A DNA stretch of 34,769 nt from Schoenoplectus triqueter (GCA_964058805.1 CAXKVV010001455.1:1-34769); one strand, 5' to 3'; shown: positions 13,401 to 34,242, counted from the stretch's first letter. Made by a program: numbers and translations. The notes: generated by a model from the letters alone, not told the origin.

Positions 13401-15290
13401 AATAACTTTGAGTATTTTGGTTATTTTTGTGTTGAAATGAGTGCTAACTTTGAGTATTTTGGTGATTCTGTGTGCTGAATGATGTTAAAAATGATATAAA
13501 ACTCAAATATACTGAATATCATTTTAATGTAGTGTTAATATTTCAATGTTATTCGTATCAAAAAAGTTCAAGAACATAAAATATAGATGATAAGGGTACA
13601 TCATTCAAAATATTTTTTATATTTTAATGAATTTATGTGCTGAAATGAGAATACAAATAATATAAAACTCAAATAAACGGAATACCGTTATATTATATTT
13701 GTGTTAATCTTTCTATTTTATTCATATCATAAAAGTTCGAGAACACAATGATTATAATATAAGTAAATAGAGGACATCAATCAAAATACCTTTGAATATT
13801 TTGGTGATTTTTTGTATTGAAATGTAACTACAAATGATACAAAATTAAAATAATGTGAATATCATTTTAATGTTTTGTATTAATCATTCAACATTATTCG
13901 TGTCATGAAGGTTCAAGAAAATAATTATTATAATATAAGCGAATAGGGGATATCATGTAAAATAATTTTGTGTATGTTGATGATTTAATGCATCGCAATG
14001 GACCCATGTATGATTCAAAACTCAATCAAATTGAATATCATTTTAATGTATTTATGTTAATATTTTAAAATGATTATAATATAGTCAAATATGGGATTTT
14101 ATATGTATTTTGGTGATTTTATATGTTCAAATGAGGATACAAATGATATAAAACTTAAATAAACTAAATATTGTTTTAATACATTTATTTAAATCATTCA
14201 ACGTTGTTCATATCATAAAGGTTTGAGAACACAACGATCATAATATAAATGAATAGGAGACATAATTAAAAATATTTGTGTTTTTTGGTGATTTTATGTG
14301 TTGAAATGGGTTACATATGATTGAAAACTCAAATAATCTGAATATCATTTTAATATATTTATGTTAATCTTTCAACACTATTCGTGTTATAAAGATTAGA
14401 GTAAACAATGATTATAACATAATCGAATAAGGACATTATTTAAAATAATTTTGTGTATTTTGTGGTTTTATGTATTGAAATTTGATTACAAATGATGTAA
14501 AATGAGAATAAATTGAATGTTATTTTAATATATTTATATTAATCTTTCGACGCTATCAATGTTATAAAGGTTCGACAATACAATGACTATAATATAAATG
14601 AGTAGAAAATATTATTCAAATAATTTTGATTATTTTTGTGATTTTATGTGTTGAAATGAGACTACACATGATACAGAATTTGAATAAACTGAATATCATT
14701 TTAAATCATTTGTGTTAATCTTTCAACCCTTTCGTATCATAAAGTTTTGAGAATATAATGGTTATAATATAATCAAATAGGAGATATCATTTAAAATAAC
14801 TTTAAATATTTTGATGATTTTATATGTTATAATGAGGCTATAAATGATATAAAACTCAAATAAACTGAATACTATTATAATAAATTTATATTAATCTTTC
14901 AATGTTATTCATATCATAAATGTTTAAGAACACAATGACTATAATCTTTCAACGCTATTCATAATTTTGAGTATTTTGATGACTTTATATGTTGAAATGA
15001 GGTTACAAATAATACATAACTCGAATAAATTGAATATCTTTATAATATATTTGTGTTAATCTTTCTACTTTATCCATGTCAAAAAAGTTCAAGAACACAA
15101 TGAGTATAATATAAGTGAATAGGGGTCATCAGTCAAAATAACTTTGAGTATTTTAATCATTTTTTGTGTTGCAATAGACTATAAATGATACAAAACTCAA
15201 ATAAATTCAATGTCTAATGCATTTATGTTAATCATTCAACGCTATTTAATGTCATAAAGATTTGAGAATATACTGATTTCAAATGGGACA
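10430..15290. repeat. AT-rich satellite array, about 28 monomers of about 175-178 bp
   Basis: Landmark words recur in fixed order: CATGTCATAAAGG, ATAATATAAATGAATA, CATTCAAAATAA, TGATGATTTTATGTGTTGAA, AATGATACAAAACTC and GAATATCATTTTAATACATT. Taking the AAACTC-like anchor, I find it at about 10591, 10770, 10939, 11030, 11172, 11395, 11571, 11748, 11895, 12073, 12253, 12400, 12573, 12750, 12928, 13106, 13281, 13499, 13665, 13841, 14018, 14151, 14325, 14500, 14676, 14851, 15018 and 15193. Most spacings are 173-180 bp; some monomers are shortened (91, 133-147) and two are lengthened (218-223). Monomers are clearly diverged from one another, so the array is not freshly amplified. No coding potential exists in it. 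The edges are approximate. Confidence 0.93.
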
Positions 15291-16259
15291 TTGCAAGCCT
15301 CAAGTAAATATGTATAATACAAATTAACATACTCATGCGCTTTACTCTAATTAATTGTCATAGGACACCAATGATCGTTTACATACATTCATATGTAATG
15401 ATTGAAACATTACACAAGACATTGATCGTATCCCATACAACTCGCGTCCCTAAAATAATGTTATGTAACAAATCTATTTCACATGCTTATGCTCCTAATT
15501 GAGTTGCTTAAGGATAAAAACTCTTATAGCTTGAAAAATAAATTTCAACAAAGAATAGATTATAAAACACATGAGTTCGATCGCAACTAGGTCCCAATCA
15601 ACTCTATATTTTCTTATCCTTGACTTATTTGTCTTAATTTCTTTAGATACAATTGAGTTAGAGGATGAGATATTTAAATCATTTGATTTAATCAAGAATC
15701 AAATATACAATCAACATCTCATACTAATTACATTTAACATAATATCAATCTTCTCTCCTTCCTTTTAACTAATGCATATATAATTTATTCAAAATCTATT
15801 TTTTAAATAAATTCTCATAAATTCAATAGAATTCAAACATTCAATTCCCTCAAACGTCAATTGACATTTAACAAGATTGAAGACACTTGTCTCATAGAAA
15901 AAGATAAGCCAACATTAAATACACTTATGTCTGACAATAAATCTCACTACCCAAAGAGATCAAAATCCACTATTATTTTATCTCTGACAATGGATCTCAT
16001 TGTAAATAAAATCAAGTGGGACCAATTATCAGAGAGAAAATAACAGAGATAATAGAAATTTCGGAGTACAAATGATTTTGTTCTCTATTTAAGAATCTCT
16101 ACGTTGGATTTATTCAGATTCTGCTCATTTTTTAGTCTCCTCCAAGACCATTATAGAGTAAAGCTATAAACGAGCTGAGTTTGAGTAAGATGAGACAAAC
16201 TCAAACTCAACTCAACTCATACATTTTTCAAGTTGACTCAAGCAAATCAAGTGAGATAC
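15291..16259. other. AT-rich intergenic DNA after the satellite
   Basis: Low-GC sequence without satellite words. Short open frames on both strands here overlap one another and carry no recognisable domain, so no gene is called. Confidence 0.4.
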
Positions 16260-16640
16260 ATTCTAATCAGGCGGAATCAGGACCTAGGCTGCCTAGGTCG
16301 TGGCGCCCCTTAGCCCAGCAAAAAGTATCCCTTATCCTTTCTAAACGGACCTCGCTTAACCTTGGGCCCCCTCTGACCCAGGCTCTCGCTCTCCCAGTAA
16401 AAATATTTTCGCGCACGCCTCCCTCTCCAGCAAAAAAATGATCGCTCGTGGGTCGCCTCTTCGGCTCCCCTGGTTCGACACAAATCACGCGACTGGTGAT
16501 CGCGCGTCTTTTCTCCCCAGTGATCGCGCGCTGGTGAGTTCCTCAGCCCCTCTCTGCCTTGTTGCCCTCCTCCAGCCCTTTGTGCTTGGTGAGTTGAGTT
16601 CCACTATGTTTCTCTGTCACTTTTGTAAGTTTTGGTGATA
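16260..16640. other. GC-rich island of unknown origin in AT-rich intergenic DNA
   Basis: Base composition rises sharply for about 350 bp, with runs of C-rich sequence, a CCTAGG...CCTAGG pair near 16282-16297 and the 11-base word GTGATCGCGCG repeated at 16496 and 16520. Frames are open in several phases (for example 16181-16441 and 16438-16638), but each reads as Ser/Arg/Leu/Pro-rich text without a domain. It could be a captured gene 5' end, a leader exon or a degraded element. I cannot decide. Confidence 0.35.
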
Positions 16641-17956
16641 TTAGAGCATCTCCAAGACTCCAACGAAAAATGCCATTGAATTGTGTGATAGTTTCTAATT
16701 TAAAAATTGGCTGATGAATTTTTAATTTGCAACTCCTCCTAAAATCACATGTCGAATAAGCAAGTTGCTCGATTTCAGCTTTGGAAAGAAATTTTTAATG
16801 GGCTCCCATTTGGCACCAGTGTTTGGTTAGATTTTTACATTTACTTAAATGCAATTAAGCAAGTCTGAGTTGATTTCAGCATTAAAGTGGTTTGGAAAGT
16901 TTTCATACAATTGTTAATTTATGATTGATGTGGTAGTTTTAATTTAATTATGAGATATGGATTTGCCCTTGTTCTCAATTCGTAATCCATTATCTGATAG
17001 ACTGGTACTGTATGCTTAAATTCTAAATACCTTCTAAATTATTAGTAGTTAGACATCAATCGTGTAACTTGCCGAGAGTTTTCTCGTTTCTGTGCCGCAA
17101 CCTTGGTTTCTCTGGGTTTAATTTTGTCAAATGCTTGATCAATAATTTGAGCAACCGCTGATAAAACTTGATAACTACAACACCATTTTTATCAGTATAA
17201 TATACCTTGCACTATCCAATGTACTTATTGTTGCTTCCCAATTATCTTTTCTTTCCCCTCATTGAAATCCAAAATTAACATTATGTAACTAAGCTACAAC
17301 CTACAATTAGTCCAAATCTTCTAATGAAGCTAGACTTAGGGAATGAGGATCAGTAATATATGGAAGGTTAGGTTTTATCCTTTCCAATTATGCTTCAATT
17401 AAGACTTATTTTTCTGCTACTTAAATTCTAGTTCAGAGACAAATGTCTTTAGTATAGGAGTTTTTTTAGTAGACAATCCATTTAAAAGGGGACCCCCTTA
17501 TGAATTTGAGAATAAACTAGTTAGGACATCCCGTACGAATTATTTCTGTTTCCGTCACTTATTCTAGCTAAAATTCAAACTCAGACTCAACTCATAAAAA
17601 CTCGGTTAACTCATAACTCGCAAAATAACTGAAAATAACTGATGATTTCAAAAGGATAAATAAAAGTTACTGAGGTGCGAAATACATTTAATAAAAACGA
17701 GTACAAAATCATAAATGAAAACACTACATAACGTTAGCTATTATCCTACTTCACTCTCTCCCAATGCATAATGATTACTTGCATTAGCATAAGTAGGATA
17801 AAAGTAGGGAATGACATGAGAAGGAACTGGTACCATGTGGTACGTGGTACTACATTTTTTTGTTTACAGAAAGGGCAGGGTATCCTATATGCATTTGGAA
17901 TGTAAGGGCTGAGTGAACGGTCTTTTATCTTCTGTAATCTGAATTTAATTTAGGGT
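16641..17956. other. Intergenic DNA upstream of SEC23, no gene seen
   Basis: AT-rich. It contains a 10-bp inverted pair (TATCCTACTT at 17742-17751 and AAGTAGGATA at 17791-17800). A CTCAAACTCAACTCA-like stretch at 16200 has a relative near 17577. No transposase or other coding region is visible. Confidence 0.4.
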
Positions 17957-18314
17957 GGGATCATTTGATAATGGATTTTGACAATCTTGATAATAGATTT
18001 TCAAATAAATATTAAAAAAAAATTAAAAATAGAAAAAATCTATGAATATATTTTTTTTACTTATAGATTGATGGTGATTAAAATTTCATATAATTTCATT
18101 ATCATTTGATACTCCATCAAGGATTATCAAAATTTTATATAATTTATAACATATATCATTTGACGGTCTTTGATGAATTATCAAACGATAATGAAATCAC
18201 CATCAATCTATAAGTAGAAGAATATATTCATAATTTTTTTTTTCTATTTTTAAGATTTTTTCATATTTATTTAAAAAATTATTATCAAAATTATGAAGAT
18301 AAGACAATGATCCC
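17957..18314. mobile_element. 358-bp fold-back element (MITE-like)
   Basis: The element begins GGGATCATT and ends AATGATCCC. The two arms are imperfect inverted repeats over most of their length. A 21-bp block is perfect: 18059-18079 (reads TTATAGATTGATGGTGATT after AC) and its exact reverse complement at 18195-18215. The AT-rich arms and short centre are typical of miniature inverted-repeat elements. I could not find a convincing target-site duplication, so the superfamily is open. It lies about 370 bp upstream of the SEC23 start codon. Confidence 0.75.
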
Positions 18315-18370
18315 TTCCCTTGGATCCCTTTATTCCGTTTAGTTTAATGCATGTCCAAGGGCTTTTACTC

Positions 18371-18682
18371 AAAAAAAAAAAAAAAAATCCGCCCGGGCTC
18401 CATAGTCCGTCCTTGACCAGTTGGCCAGACAACCTATTTAAAATAGCGAACCAATGAAATTGAGAATATAGGACCTACTTTCCAGTGTCTGGATACACGT
18501 CTTCCGTCAGAAACAGTATAGCGAAATAAATTTGGCAGCAGAGGCGGGAGGCCAGAGGCGGCACAACAGGTCACAGGAATAGACCCCCATACAGAAGTAA
18601 CAGAACAGCGAAATAAAAGCCCCTCTCTTCCGATCTCGCCTCTGCGATCTCCTCTCTGCATCTCCTCCGCTCAAGTCCGGCG
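18371..18682 (+). promoter_or_regulatory. SEC23 core promoter and 5' leader
   Basis: A run of about 18 A residues near 18371 is followed by moderately GC-rich sequence. TATTTAAA at 18435-18442 is a plausible TATA variant about 250 bp before the start codon, and the C/T-rich stretch CTCCTCTCTGCATCTCCTCC just before the ATG resembles a plant 5' leader. The word AGCGAAATAAA occurs twice in the leader region. The transcription start is not determined. Confidence 0.4.
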
Positions 18683-26428
<7,746 letters not shown>

Positions 26429-27250
26429 TAAAGTAATGTGTATAAGTGCCTCTAAAATTTATTAATTAAAATGAGACTAGCTAGCTTTGGATTATTCGTA
26501 GAGGCCGTTTAGAGATGGTGCGAGTGAGCAATATATTTTTTTCAATTGGGCAATATTAAGGTCAAATTTTTGTGTCTTTTATCATTGTTATTAAATATTT
26601 AATGTATTTTTTTTATCATAGCTGTATTAAAGCAAACTTGTATAACAGTGAACCAAGTGCCCCGGGACTCTTGATGTAGTTATATCAGGTTTTTAGTTGT
26701 AGTACTCTTGTTTGCTTAATTTCCTTTCTTTTTTCTTTTCGAGTGAGTAATTGGTGTGTTGATATTGATTTTGCTGTTTTTTTTATTTATTTTAACCGTC
26801 AATGTTATAATATGATTTTTAAGTGTCCCCTCGTGAAATTCGGGAGAAAACGTTACTGAGATTCTACTAAAAAGAAATCGAGAAACACAAAAATCTAATC
26901 AACTAGGAAGCCAAAGAAAATATAAAAGGTTCATTTCCATAGAAACCCGAACTTCTATTTTGAACATTAAAAGTATCGCAATTGGCTAGTTCAGAGCCTT
27001 CGTTTTCATTAGCAGTGGCATGTGACGAGATGCCCAAACAGTGATAACTAATAACTTATATCAGATAATTCTTATCACAACTAAATTTTCACATAGGTAG
27101 ATAAAATTGACAGATTTATTATTACTAGAGTTGTAACTCAGGTTTCGCCCCGACAATATAATCCTCAAATAAATAATTAACAATATAAAATTTTAAATAT
27201 ATTTAATAAAATTTTACATTAAAAAATCTAGATACAAATACACAATGTTC
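26429..27250. other. 3' flank of SEC23, intergenic
   Basis: T-rich sequence directly after the stop (likely 3' UTR), then AT-rich DNA. No coding region or recognisable element. Confidence 0.45.
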
Positions 27251-27260
27251 TTAAATTCTA

Positions 27261-27293
<33 letters not shown>
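27261..27293. repeat. AAT microsatellite
   Basis: About ten AAT units in an uninterrupted run within AT-rich intergenic DNA. Confidence 0.9.
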
Positions 27294-27419
27294 TATAATT
27301 AAATATATAATAATCTACAAATGATCATATAAAAAATTGAATCATTTTAAGAGTTAAGGTTCACCTTAAGTATATTACATATTTAAACTAGTCGTAAACC
27401 CACCAATTGTGCGGACCTT

Positions 27420-28140
27420 CTTATTTTTAAAAATATTTATATCTAGCGTTAATTTTAATATAAATAAATGATATATTCACTTAAACATAAGTTGCATCTG
27501 AATAATTATAATTTCTTTTCTGAGTATAGTTGTACAATATTTTGTTTCTTTTTTATAATAAAACTTATTAATAGTTAATATTTAATTTATTTGATATATA
27601 ATTTTTTATAAAATAATTATATTTAGTATTAATTTATTATAAATAAATGATATATTATATTTTTAAATCAATTACAGATCTCTTAAATTTTTAAAGAAAG
27701 TTAATTTATTATTTAATAAAAGATAATGTATAAAATATAATATTTTTTTCTGAGTAAGGTTGTATATTAATAATTGATGTTTAATTTATTTGATATACAA
27801 TTTTTTTAGATCTCCTATAAATGTATGATAAAATAATAATTGTAAATTAAAATATGGGTATTTCGATCATTACTCATAATGTGATAACATTAATGAATAA
27901 ATTCAGTTTATATGCTTTTCTATAATATAATATTGATATTATTATTTTTTTGATAAAAGCAAACAAAACATTTGAATGTTCAATATAGATACTATTTACA
28001 AATATAATATTTTTTTTGAAAATTAAGTTGTATAGTAGATAGTTTTTTTTAGAAAACATAAAAATAGTTGATTATTAATTTATTTGATGGATAATTTTTT
28101 TAGACATTCTAATAATGTATGGTAAAAATAATAAATAAAA
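27420..28140. repeat. Diverged AT-rich repeat, about three copies
   Basis: The text CTGAGTA..GTTGTA followed by TTAATTTATTTGATATA.AATTTTTT recurs near 27519-27607 and 27750-27810, with a weaker relative at 28020-28102. Copies are irregularly spaced and quite different from one another. The family is not identified. Confidence 0.45.
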
Positions 28141-28384
28141 TGGAGAGAAAAGATGATATTAGTTAAATCTGAACCATTAATTTTTAAAATATTTATATGT
28201 ACCGTTTGATTAGAGGTATATTGATTGTTAAGAAAAAAACTAAAATAATGGACACTTTCAATACATACACTCTTTATAATATAGTATATATGAAGAGAGA
28301 GAAATTATTTTATATAATAATAATGATAATGATAATATAATCATTAACATAATAGGAATATAATCATAATCATAATAATACTAA

Positions 28385-28386
<2 letters not shown>

Positions 28387-28416
<30 letters not shown>
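28387..28416. repeat. AAT/ATA microsatellite
   Basis: About nine to ten AAT units, followed by imperfect AATAT runs to about 28435. Confidence 0.88.
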
Positions 28417-28440
28417 TAATATAATAATATAATACAACAT

Positions 28441-29155
28441 AATCAAACAATAATCGTTATTTTGATGGGAGCTAATTTGATATACCACTTATAAGTTGGT
28501 ATACTGGATTAGCATTTTTCCTCCCTCTTTACTCAGTCTAAAATTTATTTGGCAAATTAATTCATCAGAATAACAATTCTATTCTTACTTTTTGTTATTT
28601 CATAAAGTGCCAAAAAAATCACAGAATCAGACCCAACCCGATTAATTATATTTTTTGAAATAATTTTGTGATTTAATACTAATTAATGCTTAAATATACA
28701 CTAATTAAGATTAATTATAAATTAATTAATATTTATTGCTTAGAATTATATAAAATAATTAATAAATATTTAATTATTTTACTTGAGTCGGGTCAGGTCG
28801 ACTCATGACCCATTAAATCAGATATGAATCAAGATTTTTTGGCCCGAACTTAAACAGATTAGATTCAAATCAGATCAAAAAAATAATAAAATAATATGAT
28901 CTAATCCGACCCATTAACACCCTTACTGGAACCACACCAATGCTACTATGCTAGCAATTTATGCCATGCCTCAATCGACTCTAGCTGCTTATTGTTTAAC
29001 GTGTCCGCATATATGTCCAGACGCATCTTTCGGATTTTCTCTGATTTTGCACAAAACTTGGGCAATATTATTTTTCCGAGATTATTCCTTTTCATATTGC
29101 ACCTGATTTAACAAAAAAAAAAACTGTGTTTTTATCCTATTTCTATCATGCGAGT
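28441..29155. other. AT-rich intergenic DNA with possible element ends
   Basis: Contains CAGACCCAACCCGATTAA near 28628 and GATCTAATCCGACCCATTAA near 28898, of the GGGTCGGGT type often seen at ends of degraded plant DNA elements. No target duplication or coding region could be defined. Confidence 0.35.
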
Positions 29156-30020
29156 GTAAGGGTGCAAAAAAAAAATTCGTAATTCATAATTTATTTGGTA
29201 TTTGATTCGGTTTTAGATCGAGTTCGAGTTCAGTTTGTTCGATTAGATTTTTTTATTAGTTCGATTCAAGTTTAATTTGATAACTTTTTTAATGAATTAG
29301 TTCGAGTTTGATATGTAGTTATTTGTATATATTTTAACTATTTAGGTTACGGTGATTTGCAAAGTAAAAATCCGTTTTTACTTTGTATTGAGATTTCATA
29401 CTTCGACGGTTCAAATAGTCAATCTAAGTTGCTCAATATTTCTTTTACGTTAAAATCTTGTGGGATATTAAATTTCATAATTTTATGAGCTTTCTATATA
29501 TTTTTTTTAATTATTTTTAAAAACAACCCTAAAATAAACCATTTTATTATGTTAAACAAGGCTGTTTTTAAAATTAATTTAAAAAATATCTAGAAAGCTC
29601 AAAAAATCATGAAATTTAGTATCTTATAATATTTTAACATAAAAAAATTATTGAGTAACTTAAATTGACCATTTGAATTGTTGGGATATGAAATCTCAAT
29701 GCAAAGTAAAAACAGATCTTTACTTTGTAAAGCATCCCATAATAATATAATATTTTATTATAAAATTAATAATTTATTATTAATTTATTATTATATTAAT
29801 AAATAAAGTCATTATTTTTTCAAATTTAAATATAAAATTAATAACATATTAATTATTTTACCTCTAATATTTATGATAACATAAAAATAAATATAAAAAA
29901 TAAAATAATTGAGTTTGTTTAGAGTTCGATTTAGCTCGAATTTGATTTAGTTCAGGTTTGATTTAATTTGAATTTAATTTAGTTCGAATTAATTTCAAAT
30001 TAAACTCAAACACATGCTAG
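29156..30020. repeat. Possible degraded element with TTCGA-rich ends
   Basis: Both flanks of the 29351-29738 fold-back are dense in TTCGA/TCGAA words within AT-rich text (29215-29310 and 29930-30000), as if subterminal repeats of one older element that was later split. Ends and target duplication are not resolved, so this is a weak call. Confidence 0.3.
29351..29738. mobile_element. 388-bp fold-back element (MITE-like)
   Basis: The left arm (GCAAAGTAAAAATC..., ATTGAGATTTCATA, TTAAATTTCATAATTTTATG, GAGCTTTCT) is mirrored in inverted orientation by the right arm (AGAAAGCTC, ATCATGAAATTTAGTATCTT, TATGAAATCTCAAT, GCAAAGTAAA). The arms extend about 150-180 bp each with roughly three-quarters identity by eye. 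The outer ends are near GGTGATTTGC and GCATCCC. No sure target duplication and no coding sequence. Confidence 0.7.
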
Positions 30021-30828
30021 CTCTATGGAATTCGATTCGTTTGCAAGGCGCGAGTATATTGAGATGATTCTAATGCACGATAGAGAAGGGTAGCGTGCTA
30101 TCGGGTTGGGTAAGGTTCAAATATTATTATATTTAGATTCATATTCCAAAAACATTTGAGTCCAAACTCAAAATAGTATATTTATTATTTTCAAACCGTA
30201 TCGGTTCTAATTTCTGATACTACATCTAATACAAGACATCGGGGGTCTAATATTTTATTTCCATGTAGATAGTTACTTATAATTTGTTTGTGTACCTATA
30301 AGGAGAATTTTTGAGGACCACTTCATTGAACATACAATTATAATTTCTTAAACATCTCATACAAAATATATTATCGTAACGATATAACATGCATAAAATA
30401 TGCTATTGTCAAAATACATAATGCTTTAATATAACATATCCACTAATTGTTTGAAAAATCATTATAAATATTTATCTGCTAGAGAATCACGTCACATACT
30501 CACAAATCATAAATCCTTTCTTTAGTTTCACAAATAATAATCAATGTATTTCCCTACTTACTCTTTACTTTTATATTTAATTAAAGGATTAGTCTGCTAT
30601 CGATTGGAAGTATGTTAATTTATTAATCAACAATTATGATTTTCACTGATCAACCTCCTCTTTCTAGTCGCACAAAAAAAGTATATCCAGTCATCTGATA
30701 CTTAAAATTAAACGATCTAAAATTATTTTTATCCATAGTAGAATCTCGGCTTAATTAAATTATATAGATTTGCATTAATAGTATATATCATGTATTGATA
30801 TGGGCATTGGGTTAGATAATTAATCAAA
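30021..30828. other. AT-rich intergenic DNA, no gene seen
   Basis: No open frame with coding character, no repeat that could be delimited. Confidence 0.4.
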
Positions 30829-32034
30829 GGAAAATTATCTTTGTGCCATTTAAAATTTTAATTTGTTAAAATACCACCTCAAAATTTATTATTGATTTAA
30901 TACAACTCCAAAATGATTTTAATTATCAAAATATCACTAATAAATAATATTTTTAATTATACCCATCCACATTCATTCTCCAACGCACCTCAAGCAGTTC
31001 ATCAGCCTCCCATGAGAGCTGATCCCTTTGAAGGAACTTCAGCTGCATTGAAGAATGGGAGGGATGGAGATGCTACTGAGAGGAACAAAATTGAAGACAG
31101 AGAGACGATAATGGAAGGGAAGAAGACGATGGAGATTAGGAGGAATAGTAGGCATGGATCGACCGGATTCTTCTTGATGCTTGATTAAATCTTCCTGACG
31201 ATATTATTCTGTTTTCTCTACTATTTTCTTGTATTCCAGATTTGGTCTTCGACGGTCTCCAGCATTGTTCCATTCACCGGCCTTTAATTCTCCTCACCAG
31301 ATCTTTTGCAATTGCATTTTTTTCTTTTAATTGTGTAATGTATATCATCAGACTGTCAAGTATAGCTGCCAATAAAATACTTTTTTAAAGAGATCAAAAT
31401 ACTTTTTTGTCTGAATATATTTGTAAGCAACAATTCTTTCTTGATGATTTTCTGGCAATTGCGGATATTAATTTTTCATTTTTGTTTAGTTTTATTCTTG
31501 TTTTCCACAGGTTTGAATGATCTGATTATGAATTGACATTGAATGCTAGACGAAATAATATTTTTATTCTTTTTCCTTTATATCTTTTAAAGCTCATAAT
31601 TTAAACTCTTCCCGCTGATTCTTCTTCATTGCCAAAGTTTCTGTTGATGTCTTAATGATTTGCTTGTCATTATCAGGTAAAATGCAGAATCTCCATTGAA
31701 AGGATGATTGGTAATTAGCAGTTCTGTTGCAACGAAAAGAATTTAGGATTGAATTTGCAAATATACCGATTTTGTTCAATTCTAGTTTCTGCCTATGAGC
31801 TATTTCCAAGAGAAAAAGGCGGTATTGCTCGGTTGTGAGTTCTAGTAGGTTCTAGAGAATCCCTAATTTTTTTTCTGATATAGAAATTAGAGAGAACTAA
31901 AGGTCCTTCAATGCAGTTAACAGTTGACAATCAAAATGATTTTGAAATGACACTAGAACAATAGTCAATTTTGAGGTGACAGTTTAATAATTTTAAAATT
32001 TTGAAGTGATATATTAATAATTTTTTCAATCAAA
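30822..32034. mobile_element. Candidate Mutator-like element with internal coding-like insert
   Basis: Sequence at 30829-30935 and at 31935-32026 form a diverged inverted pair of about 100 bp: ACCACCTCAAAATTTATTATTG on the left corresponds to the reverse complement of CAATAGTCAATTTTGAGGTGAC on the right, and CATTTAAAATTTTAATTT to its right-hand relative. AATCAAA flanks both ends directly (30822-30828, 32028-32034), and the 9-base form TTAATCAAA/TCAATCAAA matches at 8 of 9. Long terminal inverted repeats plus a 9-bp duplication would fit a Mutator-like element. The inside has a less AT-rich core. Arms are old and the assignment is tentative. Confidence 0.45.
30913..31188 (+). CDS. Small open frame of unknown nature inside the candidate element
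   Basis: An uninterrupted 91-codon frame whose first 20-odd codons lie in AT-rich repeat DNA. The later part, from the ATG at 31012 (MRADPFEGTSAALKNGRDGD), is in higher-GC text that reads as a charged, hydrophilic peptide ending GSTGFFLMLD. I do not recognise it. It may be a captured gene fragment rather than a gene: there is no clear promoter, and it sits between inverted repeats. Downstream sequence to about 31310 keeps the same richer composition (TTCGACGGTCTCCAGC). Confidence 0.25.
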   Translation: MILIIKISLINNIFNYTHPHSFSNAPQAVHQPPMRADPFEGTSAALKNGRDGDATERNKIEDRETIMEGKKTMEIRRNSRHGSTGFFLMLD

Positions 32035-32879
32035 CCTACCCTACATATTATAATATGGATTCTGGTTCTAGTTCGGAACGTGTATTAAACTATTAATTTT
32101 ACAACCATATTAATATTTTTTTAATTTCGGATGTATTTTTAAACCGAATCCCATTCAAATTTAATCTGATCCAGATCGGTTCCGTTTGATATGGGGTAAT
32201 CTGATAAAAGTAGCACTTCTAAGGAAAGGTTTAATATTATTTAGAATACATGAGATATCAACGTACTATAATAGAATTCGCTCAATTTAGAATATCAAAG
32301 TTTTCAACTTTTGAAAATTATTTACTTATTGCACTCGCCAACACAAAACACTATGTCTACTCATTTCACTGCCATCAAGCACCTAAGTTTGGTTTAAAGC
32401 ATCTAAGTTTTGTTTAATTTTACTTCACTTGTTAAGATCAATCAACCAAAAGGCATGACCTGTTTAATTGCGGCTTCCTGAACAACGTGAATACATTTAA
32501 TCAAAACCAAAACAGCCAAAATATTACTTGGCGACACATCATGATGCCATATAAACTCATTTTATCATCGATCTACAACAGAAAAAGAACGTCGGTGAAA
32601 ACCGCAATACTTTCGCGTACCTATTCTGGGAAAACATGGCGCCGCAACTGATGGAGCAGTAATGATCAAAACCTTGTGCTTGTTAATAGCTTAATACTCC
32701 CTCCAAAAGTCATAACATAAACACAAAAATCAAGAATCCTGAACGAACAATAGCCTTCTAAAAGTTGTACTAAATGCTAGCAAATTTGCAACAACAAAAC
32801 TTAGAGAAGTCCATCTCAATTAAGATCTCAAAACAAAAACCACACTTTTATGATTTTACTGAACAAAAATAATCCAGGC
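32035..32879. other. 3' flank of RPS5 and intergenic DNA
   Basis: AT-rich DNA; the part next to 32880 should hold the RPS5 3' UTR. Nothing else is recognised. Confidence 0.45.

Positions 32880-34242
<1,363 letters not shown>

Noticed and set aside
10430..15290. Satellite array as a CRISPR array or as a working centromere
   Set aside because: Repeats lack constant spacers and the genome is a plant nuclear one; a 4.9-kb array next to active-looking genes is too little evidence to claim centromere function.
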